Shown here: piece by piece, positions 9,900 to 21,775 of the stretch
How the letters are laid out: the number at the start of each line of letters is the position of its first letter
Numbering within the stretch: position 1 is the first letter of the stretch
Assembly (NCBI GenBank): GCA_011503125.2
Contig: WWBZ02000073.1
Coordinates: forward strand, 3,100,001-3,164,000
Source of the DNA: Botryosphaeria dothidea
Taxonomy: Eukaryota; Ascomycota; Dothideomycetes; Botryosphaeriales; Botryosphaeriaceae
Direction: 5' to 3'
Length of the DNA: 64,000 bases
Made by a program: the position numbers and the translations under genes
Notes under the pieces: model-generated
Told to the model about the DNA's origin: nothing
Database searches by the model: none
Seen by the model: the letters and a program-made list of their open reading frames with translations, nothing else

Positions 9900-11587
9900 A
9901 GTTGCAGCGGTTTGAGGCCAATGGAATTCCCAACTGCAGTAAGACTTTCATATATTCCTGGGTCCGCTTGCTATCGATCAAACTCACTATGTACTTCGCT
10001 TGGTGAAATTACCTCATAGCACGCCAATGGAGCCGTGAGGTCTTGTGTTTTAGTTGCGGCGGTACATGTGGTTGAATTTAAGCTTCTTGTACGTAGACAC
10101 CTGGTCATCTACGTTCAGTTCGGAATCAAAAAGGTCTATGTTTTTCGAGCAGGATGAGAGAAAGTACTATGCCGTTCACTTTGTCGATTGATAATTTTGG
10201 GGGATTGTATCATACATATTCAGAAATAATTCGTGCGGAGCAGACGGGAGTCGAGCGCCGGCGTATGGATTTCTTGGTACTTCATCCGCATTTAGTATAG
10301 CGGGAATCAAAGTTCCATGAAGACTTAAGCAGGAAAGTAGAGGGCGTTGTTTTGATTTTGCTCCTGAGTTTTTGGGAACAGGAGACGCGAGTCAATTCAA
10401 CCGGGGTCCTCAAGTCTGTTAGCGTCGAAAGTGTATAGAGATAGAATCAATATGAACAGGAGGTGTCGGATGTCATGTTCAAATTTTGGCTAATGGCTTC
10501 GGCCTCGGGGTTTGTCTGCCCGGTTGTTGGATGATGCCCCACCTGGAGCACCCCGCACCCTCCGGACATGCTACTGTATTGAATGTCAAGCGAGACCCCA
10601 ATGCTACTCAAGAATCAGCCGTTCCGTGCTTTTGCCTCGCTTGGGCGGCAGTTTTCCATCCACATGATCATTTGACGCTATTTGAAGCACAATCGCTCGA
10701 CTGCGATGTAACGTGCATTTGTCTCCAGTTCAGGAACGGGAAGGTGTTGGTTCTCCCACCGGAGAGTGACGTCACCAGAAAAAGTGGAGTAAAATGCATC
10801 GCGTCCTTGACCCGTCACAACGTATCTCTATTTCAGTAATTTAATCTTGGAGTTGTAGGGGCTAGGGCTGCACGAATGGGGAGATGGATAGCTGAAAATG
10901 GCAATCGCTGCCTGACTAACAGATGGCGTCGGACGCCCAAGTCGATTGCTGTTCCAATCAGTAGAGTTTTGGCGAACGAAACTTCAAAATACGAATGGTC
11001 AGGTCGCCAAGAAGAAGGCAGCCGGGGCCGAGCTTGGGGCAAGGCTACAGAACCACCTACGTACAACTCGACGTCCTCGCCCACCAGCTTCCGGTTTTTC
11101 CACAAATCGTATCGGCACCCAAAGATAGGTCGGATACGGGGCCAAGCAACGGCTCCGCAAGCTTACTGGAGAAAGAAGGCTGTGCCTTGAGGCAAAATCT
11201 TAAAGTGTCTATGCGAGTCGTGCTGCTCGATCGGCCAAACCGCGGACATTGAAGCTTGAACAGTGAGCGAATCAGCCGACTGCTTGGACCCTGCGTCTCC
11301 AAACATCGATCAAACAGTGTGTTCAGACCATCCACCGGGTCCCTGAACGGGCGCCTGACTCCGGGATCTCTGGACGTCTCCACCCTGTTGTGCCTGTACG
11401 GTAGCTCGGTCCGCCGGCTCCACGCACACTATCATGCTCGTGTTTCCCTCCGCGCGGATCCACCAAACGACGTATCCCTATATAGATCAGCAACCGTATA
11501 AAACACCGCCATGTCTCCTCCCTCCTCCGCTCGTCCTGCCCCTGTTTTCCAAGTCAACCGCATTTGGAGCCGTCCGCAGCACACAAA
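9900..11587. other. Intergenic, upstream of GH5 gene
   Basis: Open frames such as 10486-10839 (+) lack any motif I recognise. The last ~120 bp hold the GH5 core promoter. Nothing else stands out. Confidence 0.45.
11497..11503 (+). promoter_or_regulatory. TATA box of GH5 gene
   Basis: TATAAAA lies 85 bp upstream of the chosen ATG (11588). A second TATATA sits at 11479-11484. Confidence 0.5.
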
Positions 11588-12814
11588 ATGTGGAACTCCA
11601 AATACCTTGGCCTCGCTGCGGCAGGCCTCAGCTTCCTGACCGCCCAGGCCTCTGCTGAAGTGCTCCACACCTCTGGAAGATGGATCGTGGATTCCAACAA
11701 CGCCCGTGTTAAGCTGCGGTGCGCCAACTGGGCCGGCCACATGGAGACCAAGATCCCGGAAGGCCTGCAGGCCCAACCCGTTGCCACCATCGCCAGCTGG
11801 CTCGCCGACAACGGCTTCAACTGCGTGCGCCTGACCTACTCCATCGACATGGCCCTCAACCCATCCGAATCCGTCTCGGCCGCCTTCACCGCGGCCGGCG
11901 AATCCGCCGGCATCGCCGCCGCCGACATGACCGCGCTCTACGACTCCGTCGTCGCCAAGAACTCGTGGATCTCGTCCGCGACGACGCAGTCGACGTTCGC
12001 GCGCGTCGTCGACGAGCTGGCGACGCACAACGTGCTCGTCGTGCTCGATAACCACGTCTCGCACGCGTCGTGGTGCTGCGGCAGCAGCGACGGCAACGGC
12101 TGGTGGGACCAGGCCAGCGGCTACACCGACGCCAACAGCCGCTACTTCAACACCACCGCCTGGCTGGCCGGCCTGTCCGCCATGGCCGAGTTCTCCGCCG
12201 CGCACCCCAACGTCGTCGGCATGGCGCTGCGCAACGAGCTGCGCGCTTCCGGCAGCCAGGACCAGGACGGCCACGCCGACTGGCGGAAGTTTGTCGGGCA
12301 GGGCCTCGCCGCCATTCACGGCTCCAACGCCGATCTCCTGATGGTCGTCGGCGGCCCCTCGTACGCCACGGATCTGAGCTTCCTGTACGACGACCCGCTC
12401 GACCGCTCGGCCTTCCCGGACAAGGTGGTGTGGGAGTTCCACAACTACCAGTGGTCGTGGTCGTACTCGGACTGCGCCGACCACCAGACCAAGCTCGGGC
12501 AGAAGACGGGATTCCTGCTCGGCGAGAACCAGGACTACACTGGCCCGCTCTGGCTGAGTGAGTTCGGCTGGAACTTGGACACGCCGTCGGCGGCTGAGAT
12601 TGACTACTACACGTGCCTGGTCCAGTACATGCAGGGCAATGATGCGGACTGGGCGTTCTGGGCACTGCAGGGGAGCTACTACATCAGGGATGGGGAGACG
12701 AACTTTGAGGAGACGTTTGGTCTTGTGAACAAGGATTGGAGCGCGTGGAGGAACACGACTTTCCCGGATATTCTGGGCTCGATGTTTGATGTTACGCAGG
12801 GTCCTGGAATTTGA
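11588..12814 (+). CDS. Secreted glycoside hydrolase family 5 (cellulase-like)
   Basis: This is a single-exon gene of 408 residues. The start is the ATG in acaaaATG at 11588, because the N-terminus MWNSKYLGLAAAGLSFLTAQ with the following ASA is a signal peptide. No ATG lies closer upstream in frame. The (beta/alpha)8 GH5 signature is present. The acid/base Glu lies in MALRNELR (E217) and the nucleophile Glu in LWLSEFGWN (E325). LDNHVSHASWCC and VVWEFHNYQWSW fill the usual positions between them. The enzyme should act outside the cell on a beta-linked polysaccharide. GH5 covers endoglucanase, mannanase and glucosidase activities, and the subfamily cannot be fixed here. Several NxT/S sites suggest glycosylation. 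Codon use is very GC-rich at third positions, which creates a long mirror frame on the other strand. No lesion is seen. Confidence 0.9.
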   Translation: MWNSKYLGLAAAGLSFLTAQASAEVLHTSGRWIVDSNNARVKLRCANWAGHMETKIPEGLQAQPVATIASWLADNGFNCVRLTYSIDMALNPSESVSAAFTAAGESAGIAAADMTALYDSVVAKNSWISSATTQSTFARVVDELATHNVLVVLDNHVSHASWCCGSSDGNGWWDQASGYTDANSRYFNTTAWLAGLSAMAEFSAAHPNVVGMALRNELRASGSQDQDGHADWRKFVGQGLAAIHGSNADLLMVVGGPSYATDLSFLYDDPLDRSAFPDKVVWEFHNYQWSWSYSDCADHQTKLGQKTGFLLGENQDYTGPLWLSEFGWNLDTPSAAEIDYYTCLVQYMQGNDADWAFWALQGSYYIRDGETNFEETFGLVNKDWSAWRNTTFPDILGSMFDVTQGPGI

Positions 12815-13797
12815 GTGTGGGATGAACATGTACAAACGAGTTTGAGATATCCATAATTTCCTCCCTAACCCCTGTCGCCTTGCTTCATTGTCGGGTTCCG
12901 CATTTTGTCAAACAAAGTGCCTAACCATTGGTGTCAAAATCTATCGTCAGTCTCGGAAAACATACGTTGACACTCACATCAGAATTTAGAGACGAATTAA
13001 CCCTGGAAGATGAAAATGACGCAGACGATTCTGATCCGCGCCATATTATACAAAGAAGCAGGATTACTAACAGGAGACAAAGAATGTGAATGCATGAAAA
13101 AGAAAAGATCTTTGATGAAACACACAGCGTCAACAATGAGCATTTGGTGCTTTACAAGGTGAGTTTATCCATTAGAGAGAATAAATGAAGGTCCAAGGTT
13201 TCTAACAAATTCAGCCTGAATAATCCTGCACATCTACCACACCCCTTGCACTCCGCAACTTCCGAAGGCTTAGAGCAGAAATCACAGTAAGTGAACATTC
13301 CCGAGAACAGTGTTGCAGACATTGGCCAAAGGACCTGCTCCTGAACTATTGCATTCTTCTACTTGATTCTCAACCAACTTTTCATTTCCGTCATTCCATC
13401 TCGTTTTCGACTGTTCATCAGGCCACTTATGAGCTTCCCCTATTCCGACTTCGGCCCATTATCTGCATATTGATATCGGTCAGGGATATGTATTTATTCG
13501 TATGCAGGTTCGTATTCTTCAGAATTATCTTAAGACATCGGTCTCAAGATCACGGGGAGCTAAGGGGGAAGATCAGTCATTCACCAGACACACACACAGT
13601 CCTCACTGATGTCGACCTCCGAACCGCCGACCGGAGTCATTGAACCCATCGGTGGGAGGACCTTCAAGACAACGGATCTTTGGGCTTGAAACTCCGAGCG
13701 TGCATCTACACCTGACAGGAGGGTGTGACAGCCGACGGCTAGCGCGAAATGTGAGATTTGCGCCAGTTATTTACGAAAAGATCGAGTTTATACTGCT

Positions 13798-13883
13798 ATG
13801 GGGAGTGGAAGCATTCGTCCGGGTGTAAGTGTATTACATTTCCCACTAACAAAGCCGTCCGGACGAATGCTTTCACTCCCCAT
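13798..13883. repeat. Palindromic hairpin element, copy 2
   Basis: The left arm (13798-13822) begins ATGGGGAGTGGAAGCATTCG. The right arm (13859-13883) is its reverse complement with one mismatch. The arms are 25 nt and enclose 36 nt of unrelated sequence. The outer ~24 nt match the arms at 4430-4512, but the centre differs, as expected of elements defined only by their ends. Confidence 0.8.
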
Positions 13884-14310
13884 GAAGTCGCGAAGAACCC
13901 AGCCAAGCCTGACTACGCATATCTCTAAACCAGATGCCTCTACCATTGTTTTTTTCGGGCAAACTCCAAGCCGTTCATGCCCAATAAGAACGGCATATAC
14001 GTACCACATTCCTTCTCGGACATAGGAGTTAACTGGGCTGCATCAGCCACCGCCACTGCGGCAGGATTCACTCCCCTGGAGCAGCTTGGGTTGCGGGAAA
14101 CTCAAGCCACTTGAAAGGACAGAAACGATACTAGTGCTTATGTATGCGGCGACACATTGTTCCCGGCTGCAAACAGTTACGTTCCTGCAATGCCAATCTT
14201 AAAGCCGTTTTGCGTCGCTATCTCCGGTATCCACACAACGCCAATTCTTTGGAGCCTACGGCGCAGCTGGTGTTTGTCGGACATTGGAAGATCAACAGGT
14301 TGATGGAGTG

Positions 14311-14318
14311 TATTTAAA
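14311..14318 (+). promoter_or_regulatory. TATA-like box of MDR gene
   Basis: TATTTAAA lies about 130 bp upstream of the ATG at 14447. Confidence 0.4.
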
Positions 14319-14446
14319 GGCTCACCACAGAAGCAGGCGAAAAGCATCTCAGACCGCAATCATCCCCACCTTCCGCCGTTTGGTACAGATAGAGCTACTG
14401 CACCCCAACCACAATCTCAAACAAAACCCTCCCAAAGACCACCACC

Positions 14447-15659
14447 ATGACCAATCCCACCAACACCGCCGCCTACCTCGTCTCCGAGAAGGCCCACCCG
14501 CTCGAGGTCAGAGAAGCCCCATATCCTACGCCCGGCCCCAACGAGTTCGTCATCCAAGCGCACGCCGTCGCCATCAATCCGGCCGAGTACGTCAAACCTC
14601 CTCCCACGACAACCACTACTCCGCAAAAGAAACACCAGCTGACACCAACCCCAGCTTCATCCTCCAAGACCAAACCATCCCCTTCCCCCTCCCTTCCCCC
14701 TACATCCTCGGTACGTACAACGAGCCCCAAAACCCCACAGCCCAGCCCCCCCGCTGTCCTTCACACCCAACAACCGCCTACCCACTAACAAACCTCATCC
14801 GACTACTACAGGCCACGACGTCGCCGGCACCGTCCTCGCCTCCGCCCACCCCGCCTACCCCGCCGGGACCCGCGTCCTCGGGCTCTCCACGACCTTCGAC
14901 ACGCAAGACGCGTCCTCCGCCGCGTTCCAGCAGTACGTCAAGCTCGCGCCGCCGATGACGACGCGCCTCCCGGACGCCATCCCTTTCGAGGCCGCGGCGA
15001 CGCTGCCGCTCGGCGTGGCGACGGCCAGCGCGGGGCTGTTCGAGGCGGCGCACCTGGGGCTGCGGTATCCGGGGGCGGCGGCGGGAAACGACAGAGAGAA
15101 AGAGGTCGTGCTGGTGTGGGGCGCGGCGAGCAGCGTGGGCGCGTACGCGGTGCAGCTGGCGCGCGGCGCGGGGTATGATGTTTTCGGGGTGGCGTCGGCG
15201 GCGAATGGCGGGTACGTGAGGGACGTCCTTGGGGCGGCGGCGGTGTTTGATTATAGGGAGGAGGGCGTGGTGGGGGAGATTCTGGAGGCGCTGGAGGGGA
15301 GGAGGTTTGCGGGCGCGTATGATGCGGTCAGTCAGGGGGGTGCGGTTGAGGCGTGTTTGGAGGTTGCGGGAAGGGTCGGGGAGGGTGGGAAGAGGTTCGT
15401 GTCGAGCGTCGGATTCTTGCCGGAGGGCGTGAAGGTGCCGGAGGGCGTGCAGACGAATAGGATTTGGGGGAGCATGTCGAGGCATTCGCCGGTGGGGAAG
15501 GCCGTGTTTGAAGATTTCCTCCCGGGCGCGCTGGAAGATGGGAGGTTTGTGCCTGCACCGAAGGCGGAGGTGGTAGGGAAGGGGCTGGAGAATGTGCAAA
15601 AGGCCATTGATATCTTGAGGAAAGGAGTTTCTGCGAAAAAGCTGGTGGTTTCTCTCTAA
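14447..15659 (+). CDS. MDR-superfamily zinc-type alcohol dehydrogenase-like oxidoreductase (cipB-like)
   Basis: Three exons (14447-14586, 14655-14710, 14812-15659) give 347 residues. The introns are 68 and 101 nt. The joins restore AINPA/DFILQDQTIPF and PYILG/HDVAGTVL, both hallmarks of the GroES-like N-terminal half. The Rossmann half has the cofactor loop GAASSVGAYAVQLAR (from residue 169) and a downstream YDAVSQGGAVEACLEVAG. The end, KAIDILRKGVSAKKLVVSL, is typical of fungal cipB/ToxD-type members. These are NADPH-dependent reductases without the catalytic zinc cysteines; I see no zinc-binding Cys/His set here either. The protein is probably cytosolic and reduces a carbonyl or an activated double bond, substrate unknown. 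Related proteins act as trans enoyl reductases in polyketide clusters, but no synthase is visible nearby. It starts at ACCATGACC, a good context. Confidence 0.88.
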
Positions 15660-18600
15660 GATGGAATGGAATGTCTGTATTTGAGTAGCTTTATGGAGGG
15701 TTGAAACAGGACTTCATGCAAGAATAAACACCTTTCGTAACACGCATGGATACACTAACATCTGGATAGATTTCGATAATGCTCCTTGAAACTTTGATCT
15801 CTCTCTTCTTTTTATTTAAAAAATCGTGAGCATTTTGAGAACTGTGCAAGGCGATATTGAAATGCATTTGAGATGAAAAATGGACCCCAGTTTGGCGGCG
15901 GGAGTAGCCACAGAAAGAATGACAATTGCAGAATGCCTGCACATACTTTGTCTTTTAAAGGGCTTACTGTGATTACAACGTTGCCGGCTACGAGTACGGG
16001 GCGAAGGGTAGTGCACCAAAATCGTGTTGCTCACGACATTGATGCTATATCGCCTCGTCGGCTCAAGAACTCGATTATGACTTTTGGAATTTTACTGAGA
16101 ACCAGCCGACTTCGTATGAAGAACCGTGTTGTATTTCATCATGAACCTGGTTGAAGCTTCTTTGTTTACTGTGTCTGCAGCGTATCGAAGACGTCCCATC
16201 GTTCTTTCTGCGCAATTCTTCGGGGAATCTGCAGCTCAATTTAGATCCATGCTTGTCAGTGCATGGGTACAAAGTCAATGTGTTCATACCGCAACTTCGG
16301 GTTGCGACACGGCCATGATTGGTGGAGTACTTGGCATGCGGCTGAGATGTCGTGGCGGTAGAAATTCTATTTTATGGAGCTGTTTTGGATGTCCGTCGAT
16401 GACGAGAGAAGAGAACATGCTTCCAGGAGTGACGAATCGGCAGCTCGTAGGTGCAGCTTTGAAGCATCAACTAAATGATATGAGTCAGGATAGACTACAG
16501 ACATGCGATCGATCTCCAAGAAGACGGCGTGACGTGCGAATTAAGATGAGGTTGACTAGTGCGACGGCGGACGCAAGTGGCTTGCAACCCAGGAACCGGA
16601 GAACGGAAACAAAAGGATGGAAACTCAGCGATTCGGTGGTCATGGTCGGCGCCGCATCCGTCCGTTTTGGCGCGGTACTGAGGCTTGCGCCGGTGTGGAG
16701 CACGTTAGGCCGAGGCGCAGTAAGCCGAGCGGTGCCTGGATTTAGTGGCGGAACAAATGAATTTGCATTACCCAGATGCAATGTCCCGACACCACGCCGT
16801 CAGGGCTGAAGGATGCATAGGGTGCATGACTGGGCGGGGGGCGCCGTCTTATGGATTGAGTGGGGTGAGCTGGAGAAGAGTCAATGACGGACTTGGTGGT
16901 AAATATTAAGGGCGGGGTGTAGCAGGATGAAACAGGCACGAATAGGGAGTCTGGTTGCCTGTTCCTGACGGGTGTTTCTGAGCTTGCGCGGCAAGACTGG
17001 GGCATCCCACTCGGCTTTGGAGGAGGTGAGGTCACGGTCGGATGTAGATGGACGAGGCCAGGATGTAGACTGAGCGCACCCTATCGCGTCGCCACGATCC
17101 GAGCACGCGCTAGGCCGGATGATTTGCAGATTCCGAGAGAGCTACAGCGACGGCAGGACGACGGCCGGGTTGACGTTGCAGTGCCAAAAAAAAGGGGCCC
17201 TGTTGACCGATCTGTCGGCCGTTGCGGGGTCCAGGCGAGGCTCGAGCTGACGGGCGTGGTGATGCAGCATACGGCCATCAACGCGGCGGCTGAGGGGCTT
17301 CGGCGAGGAATTGTATTGAGTCGATGCGGCTCAGGCGAACGTGCTCGCCGGGTTGGATGAGGTTCGCAGCACGGGCGTGTGATGAGTCGGGTTTGGCGGG
17401 CGTCTGCAACGGCACAGGTTGAGAGGGCGACGCCGCTTTGAGGGCGCGACGCGGCAGGACAGAGCGAAAAGGCTATTTTTGGGGGAGGTGGATGGATTCG
17501 CTGTGGTGCGACACATGATCGCCATCGATTCGCATGGTCGAAACGCGCAGGGGCCAATGGGGGGCCGCCGCTAACGAAAGCGGCAGCGCAACCGGGCCGG
17601 GGAAGCCAGTCGCTGCGCGGCCCAGCGCTCTTTTGGAAGCTCTCGCAACCAAGCGAGAAGCTGCCAAGCCGCCTCTTGCCAGCCTGCAGAGCTTGACGCG
17701 CTTTTCTCTCGTGCTGACAGGCAGCCAATGCTCGCCTGTCGTGCGCCGCCGCTCGGCAGGGGCAGCAGCAGTGCGCTGCGCCGGAGGGCGAGAGCGCGCG
17801 CGTGAGATGATCGTCGGCTGCGCGCGTAGCTGACTGGTGGTGGTGAGAATGCACAACGACAACAGCGATGCCACGCGCGGCAGCACCCCTGGCGCGGTGG
17901 TGTGTGCTTGCAAACGCCCAGAGCGAGCCGTGTCGATGGTGCCGTCGTAGCAGGGCCCGCAGTGCGCATACACGACCGCCAAGCACGCCCGAACGAGCGC
18001 TCTTTATTGCTGCTGCTTAGCTCTGCATCCCAACCCGGCATGGCCGCCGGAGAAGCACGCCTCTTGCAGCCGTCGTATATATCCTAGCATGAAGAGCCTC
18101 GCCGCCGCCGCTTGTGCCATGAGGGGCCTTTCTGCCTGGTTTTTGCTCTGCTCGCCCGTCGCTCTGTTGCTCCGTCCAACCTCAGTCTTTCGCTCTTCGC
18201 GCGTCCACGTTCGTTGCTTTGGATCGCCGCTAGTCCCAGGCGCTGTCATCGCTCGCAGATCTCGCAGCCGATCGCGCACCCGCCGCCGCTGCCCTCTGCT
18301 CCACCCCGGCGATACGAGACAGTCCAGCGCACCAAGACCGCATTGCAGGTGGCGCTTGCCTTCGAGAACAAAAAAGACCACCGTCCCCCGGCTGCTCTCT
18401 CGCCATCGCCGTCCGCCATATCCGCGCCGCTCTCGTTTTCTTCTGCTTTTTTCTAGCGTTGTGCGACACGCCCGCCAGACGGGTAGCAAGCGCATCTGCA
18501 GTGCTACAATTGCCCACGTCAATTGTAGCCCTCCACCACCGCCTTGCCTTCGTTCTCACCGCAGCCGTCAAGCCTCTTCGTTCCTCGATAAAGGTACCTG

Positions 18601-18840
18601 CCTCCCTGTCCCAAAAATACTCCTTCCCGTTTCGCATAAACTCGCTAACCCCCCACCCCCCCCCGACGGAAGCAGTCGCCTGCCTTACCCTAATTTTGAG
18701 CCGCCTGGATTGCGCCCGCTTAATCCCTTGCTCATGCTCTTGCTGCTCTCCGTCTAATCCCTTCCGTCGCTATCTGCTTCCCATCCTCTGCCATTCGCTT
18801 CCACCTACCACCAACTCGCCTCCGTTTGGACTCCGCGCCA
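15660..18840. other. Long intergenic; GC- and pyrimidine-rich chitin synthase upstream region
   Basis: From about 17000 the DNA becomes GC-rich. From about 18150 to 18840 the forward strand is strongly pyrimidine-rich, as in the long leaders of highly expressed fungal genes. Open frames here (16126-16809 + and 18089-18757 +) lack recognisable motifs and look composition-driven. Upstream ATGs in this stretch could act as uORFs if it is transcribed. Confidence 0.45.
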
Positions 18841-21775
18841 ATGTGGGGTGAAGCCTTGGGCCTGGTGGCCCGCGCCGTAAACGAAAATGGTGTCCAAGAC
18901 ATCACCGATCCGTGGCCCGTGAAGGACGTGAGTGCTGCAATCGCCCTTCTGAGAGGCGCCGCGGCCGCTAACGTGGCTTCCAGATTGTCTACTGCGCCAT
19001 TATCGGCGGAGTCATGCTCATGGCTCTGCTGGAATGGTTCCTCTGGGTGGCTGCTTTCTTGTACTGCCTGGTCAAGGTGTACCAGAAGGCTGAGAATACT
19101 AGCATCAAGGTGCTGGCCATCATCGTCATGATTCTCTTCACTGCTCTCAGGTACGCTTATTGACCCCACTCCGCTGCTCTCAAACTCACCTTGGCCCTTT
19201 TAGATGCATTTTCCTGCCTATCATGGTTGTCACCCTTCCTCTTCCCTCGCAGGTTGTACAGTACTTCCCGGTTCCCATGGTCGAATTCCTCCAATGGTTC
19301 GCTTTCTGGTCCTTCGCGGGTCTGCTTACTGTTCCCTGGCTTTTCTGCGTCTACCAACTCGTCACCCACTCCATTGGTCGCACCAAGAGGATCAAGCACG
19401 TGCTAGACGAGGCTTCAGCCCCCAAGGTCGTCATTATTATGCCCTGTTACAAGGAAATTCCCGACGTTCTCATGCGCACCATCGATTCCTTGGTCGATTG
19501 CGAGTACCCGCCTTCGTGTCTGCACATCTTCCTTTCCTTCGACGGCGACCAAGAGGACGAGCTCTACCTGAACACCATCGAGAAGCTTGGCGTGCCGCTC
19601 ACTCTGGACACCTACCCCAAGAGCATCGATGTCACCTACCGTAGCTGCCGTATCACTGTGTCCAGGTTCAAGCACGGCGGAAAGCGCCATTGCCAGAAGA
19701 AGACCTTCCAGCTCATCGACAAGATTTACGCCGAGTACCTCAAGCGCAATGACAACCTCTTCGTCCTGTTCATTGACTCTGACTGCATTTTGGACAAGGT
19801 CTGCATTCAGAACTTCATGTATGAGATGGAGCTCAAACCGGGCAGCAAGCAGAACATGCTGGCCATGACTGGTGTTATCACTTCCACAACTGAGAAGAAC
19901 AGTCTGATCACTATTCTGCAGGACATGGAATACATTCACGGCCAGCTTTTCGAGCGTTCGGTCGAATCCGGATGCGGTGCCGTCACCTGCTTGCCTGGTG
20001 CCCTCACGATCCTGCGTTTCTCCGCCTTCCGTAAGATGGCCAAGTACTATTTTGCCGACAAGGCTGAACAGTGCGAGGACTTGTTTGACTATGGCAAGTG
20101 CCACTTGGGCGAGGATCGCTGGCTGACTCACTTGTTCATGATCGGTGCCAAGGAACGTTACCAGATCCAGATGAACACTGGTGCCTTTTGCAAGACCGAA
20201 GCTGTTCAGACTTACAAGAGTTTGCTGAAGCAGCGTCGCCGCTGGTTCCTGGGATTCATCACCAACGAAGTCTGCATGTTGACGGATATCCGCCTCTGGA
20301 GAAGGTACACCATCCTGTGTATTGTGCGTTTCATGCAGAACACCATCCGCACGACTGCCCTGCTCTTCTTCATCATGGTTATCTCTATTATGACCACCTC
20401 GCAGAAGATTTCCAACCTTCCTGTCGGATTCATCGCCGTCTCTCTTGGTCTCAACTGGGTTCTCATGCTCTACTTTGGCGCGAAGCTTGGTCGCTACAAG
20501 ATCATGATGTACCCGATCATGTTCGTTGTCAACCCCTTCTTCAACTGGTGCTACATGGTCTACGGTATTTTCACTGCAGGTCAGCGTACTTGGGGAGGCC
20601 CTCGCGCCGATGCCGGAACTGCCGACACCAACACGACGCCTCAAGCTGCTATCGAGCTGGCCGAAGCCACCGGCGACGATCTCAACGTTGTTCCCGAGAC
20701 TTTCAAGCCCGCTGCCGAACTCGCACGCAAGAAGTCGAAGAAAGAGGGCCGGGCTGCTCAGCTCCCGCTTATGCCGTCGGATCACCTGGAGGGTCGGTTT
20801 GCACCTGCAGAAAGGCTTCCAGGAGGTTGGTACCAGCAAGGAAACGACTCCGGGCTCACGCTCCCAGATATGCTTCCGCGCGATCCCAATGCTCCTCGCC
20901 TGCCTCTCCACCCTCGCGAGTCGTTCGATTCGTTCATCACGCAAACTTCTGGTGGCAACAACTCTATCTACATGCCTCGCCGTGTCGAGTCGGTCATGGA
21001 CTTTGAAGGAGTCGCGCAGTACCACCTCGCCCAAGCTGCCCAGCGACCAGCAGGTGGTGCGTTCTATGAGCAAGGTCCGAGTTCTGCGCAGTATGGCCCC
21101 ATCAGCCAAGGCAAGCCTGGGTTCAATGAATCCGTTGACTCGCTTGACAGCACCAATTACGGCTACATCGACCGCAAGGACACGCGTGACATTTCTCCAG
21201 TGCGCGACCAGACTGGTCGCCCGCCGCACAACCGTGTCGCCAGCGACAACAGCGTCTATTCCGCGCGTTCCAAGTCCCCTGGTCCCGGTTCTTCCCCTCT
21301 CGCTGCTGAGCTGAAGGAATACGGCAGCAACGCAGACGCCAACAAGGGCCACCCTGCCCTGGCTTCTAACCAGTCCCCTTACTCCAACGCCAACGCCAAC
21401 AGCTCAGCTTCCAGTCTCGCCATTCCTGCCGCTACTCACCGCCCTACCGGCTCTGTCGGTAGCGCTGCCGGTCGCCAGGGCCGCAGTCCGCTCGCTCGCG
21501 CCAGCTTTGTTCGTTCGAACGAGGAACTCGACATGGGCATTGAGTTGCAGCAACAGCAGCAGACACTCATGAATCCTCGTACCCGCAGCCAGAGCCCGGT
21601 CGCGTACGGTGTCCCGGAAGTTCAGGTCCACCAGCCTTCGATGCCGACAGATGCCGAGCCCAGCACTTCACAGCAAGGTCACTCACGGAATGACAGCCGC
21701 GACAGCGAGGGCAAGAGAAGGAAGAGGCTCACCAAGCAGCCGCCCAGCAGCCGAAGGCAGAGCCAGGCTGACTGA
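18841..21775 (+). CDS. Chitin synthase, probably class VI (ChsD-type)
   Basis: Three exons (18841-18927, 18984-19150, 19204-21775) give 941 residues. The introns are 56 and 53 nt. The protein opens with MWGEALGLVARAVNENG and then has hydrophobic segments (IIGGVMLMALLEWFLWVAAF, ILFTALRCIFLPIMVV, FAFWSFAGLLTVPWLF). The GT2 catalytic domain follows, with VVIIMPCYKE, FIDSDCI (D276, D278), GEDRWLT (E388) and QRRRW (428-432). Further membrane spans and a long hydrophilic tail of about 380 residues, rich in Ser, Pro and Gln with a QQQQQ run, end in a basic KRRKRLTKQPPSSRRQSQAD. It transfers GlcNAc from UDP-GlcNAc to growing chitin at the plasma membrane. There is no myosin motor (classes V/VII) and I see no cytochrome b5 domain (class IV). 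That, the short N-terminus and the sequence of the core point to class VI. The tail is probably disordered and phosphorylated. Confidence 0.93.

Larger units (their letters stand above)
12815..14446. other. Intergenic with second palindromic element
   Basis: I see no supported gene. The stretch contains the palindrome at 13798-13883 and the promoter of the oxidoreductase gene. Confidence 0.45.

Noticed and set aside
11432..12835. 467-residue open frame on the minus strand opposite the GH5 gene
   Set aside because: Mirror frame created by GC-rich third positions; the forward GH5 has signal peptide and catalytic motifs, the mirror has none.
16126..16809. 227-residue forward frame
   Set aside because: No recognisable domain and no splice or promoter support.
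17081..18757. Several long frames (17081-17986 -, 18089-18757 +, 18004-18522 -) upstream of the chitin synthase
   Set aside because: Mutually overlapping, Arg/Ser/Pro-rich, no motifs; explained by GC- and CT-rich leader DNA.
19415..21352. 645-residue open frame on the minus strand opposite the chitin synthase
   Set aside because: Same composition effect; the forward strand carries all GT2 motifs.
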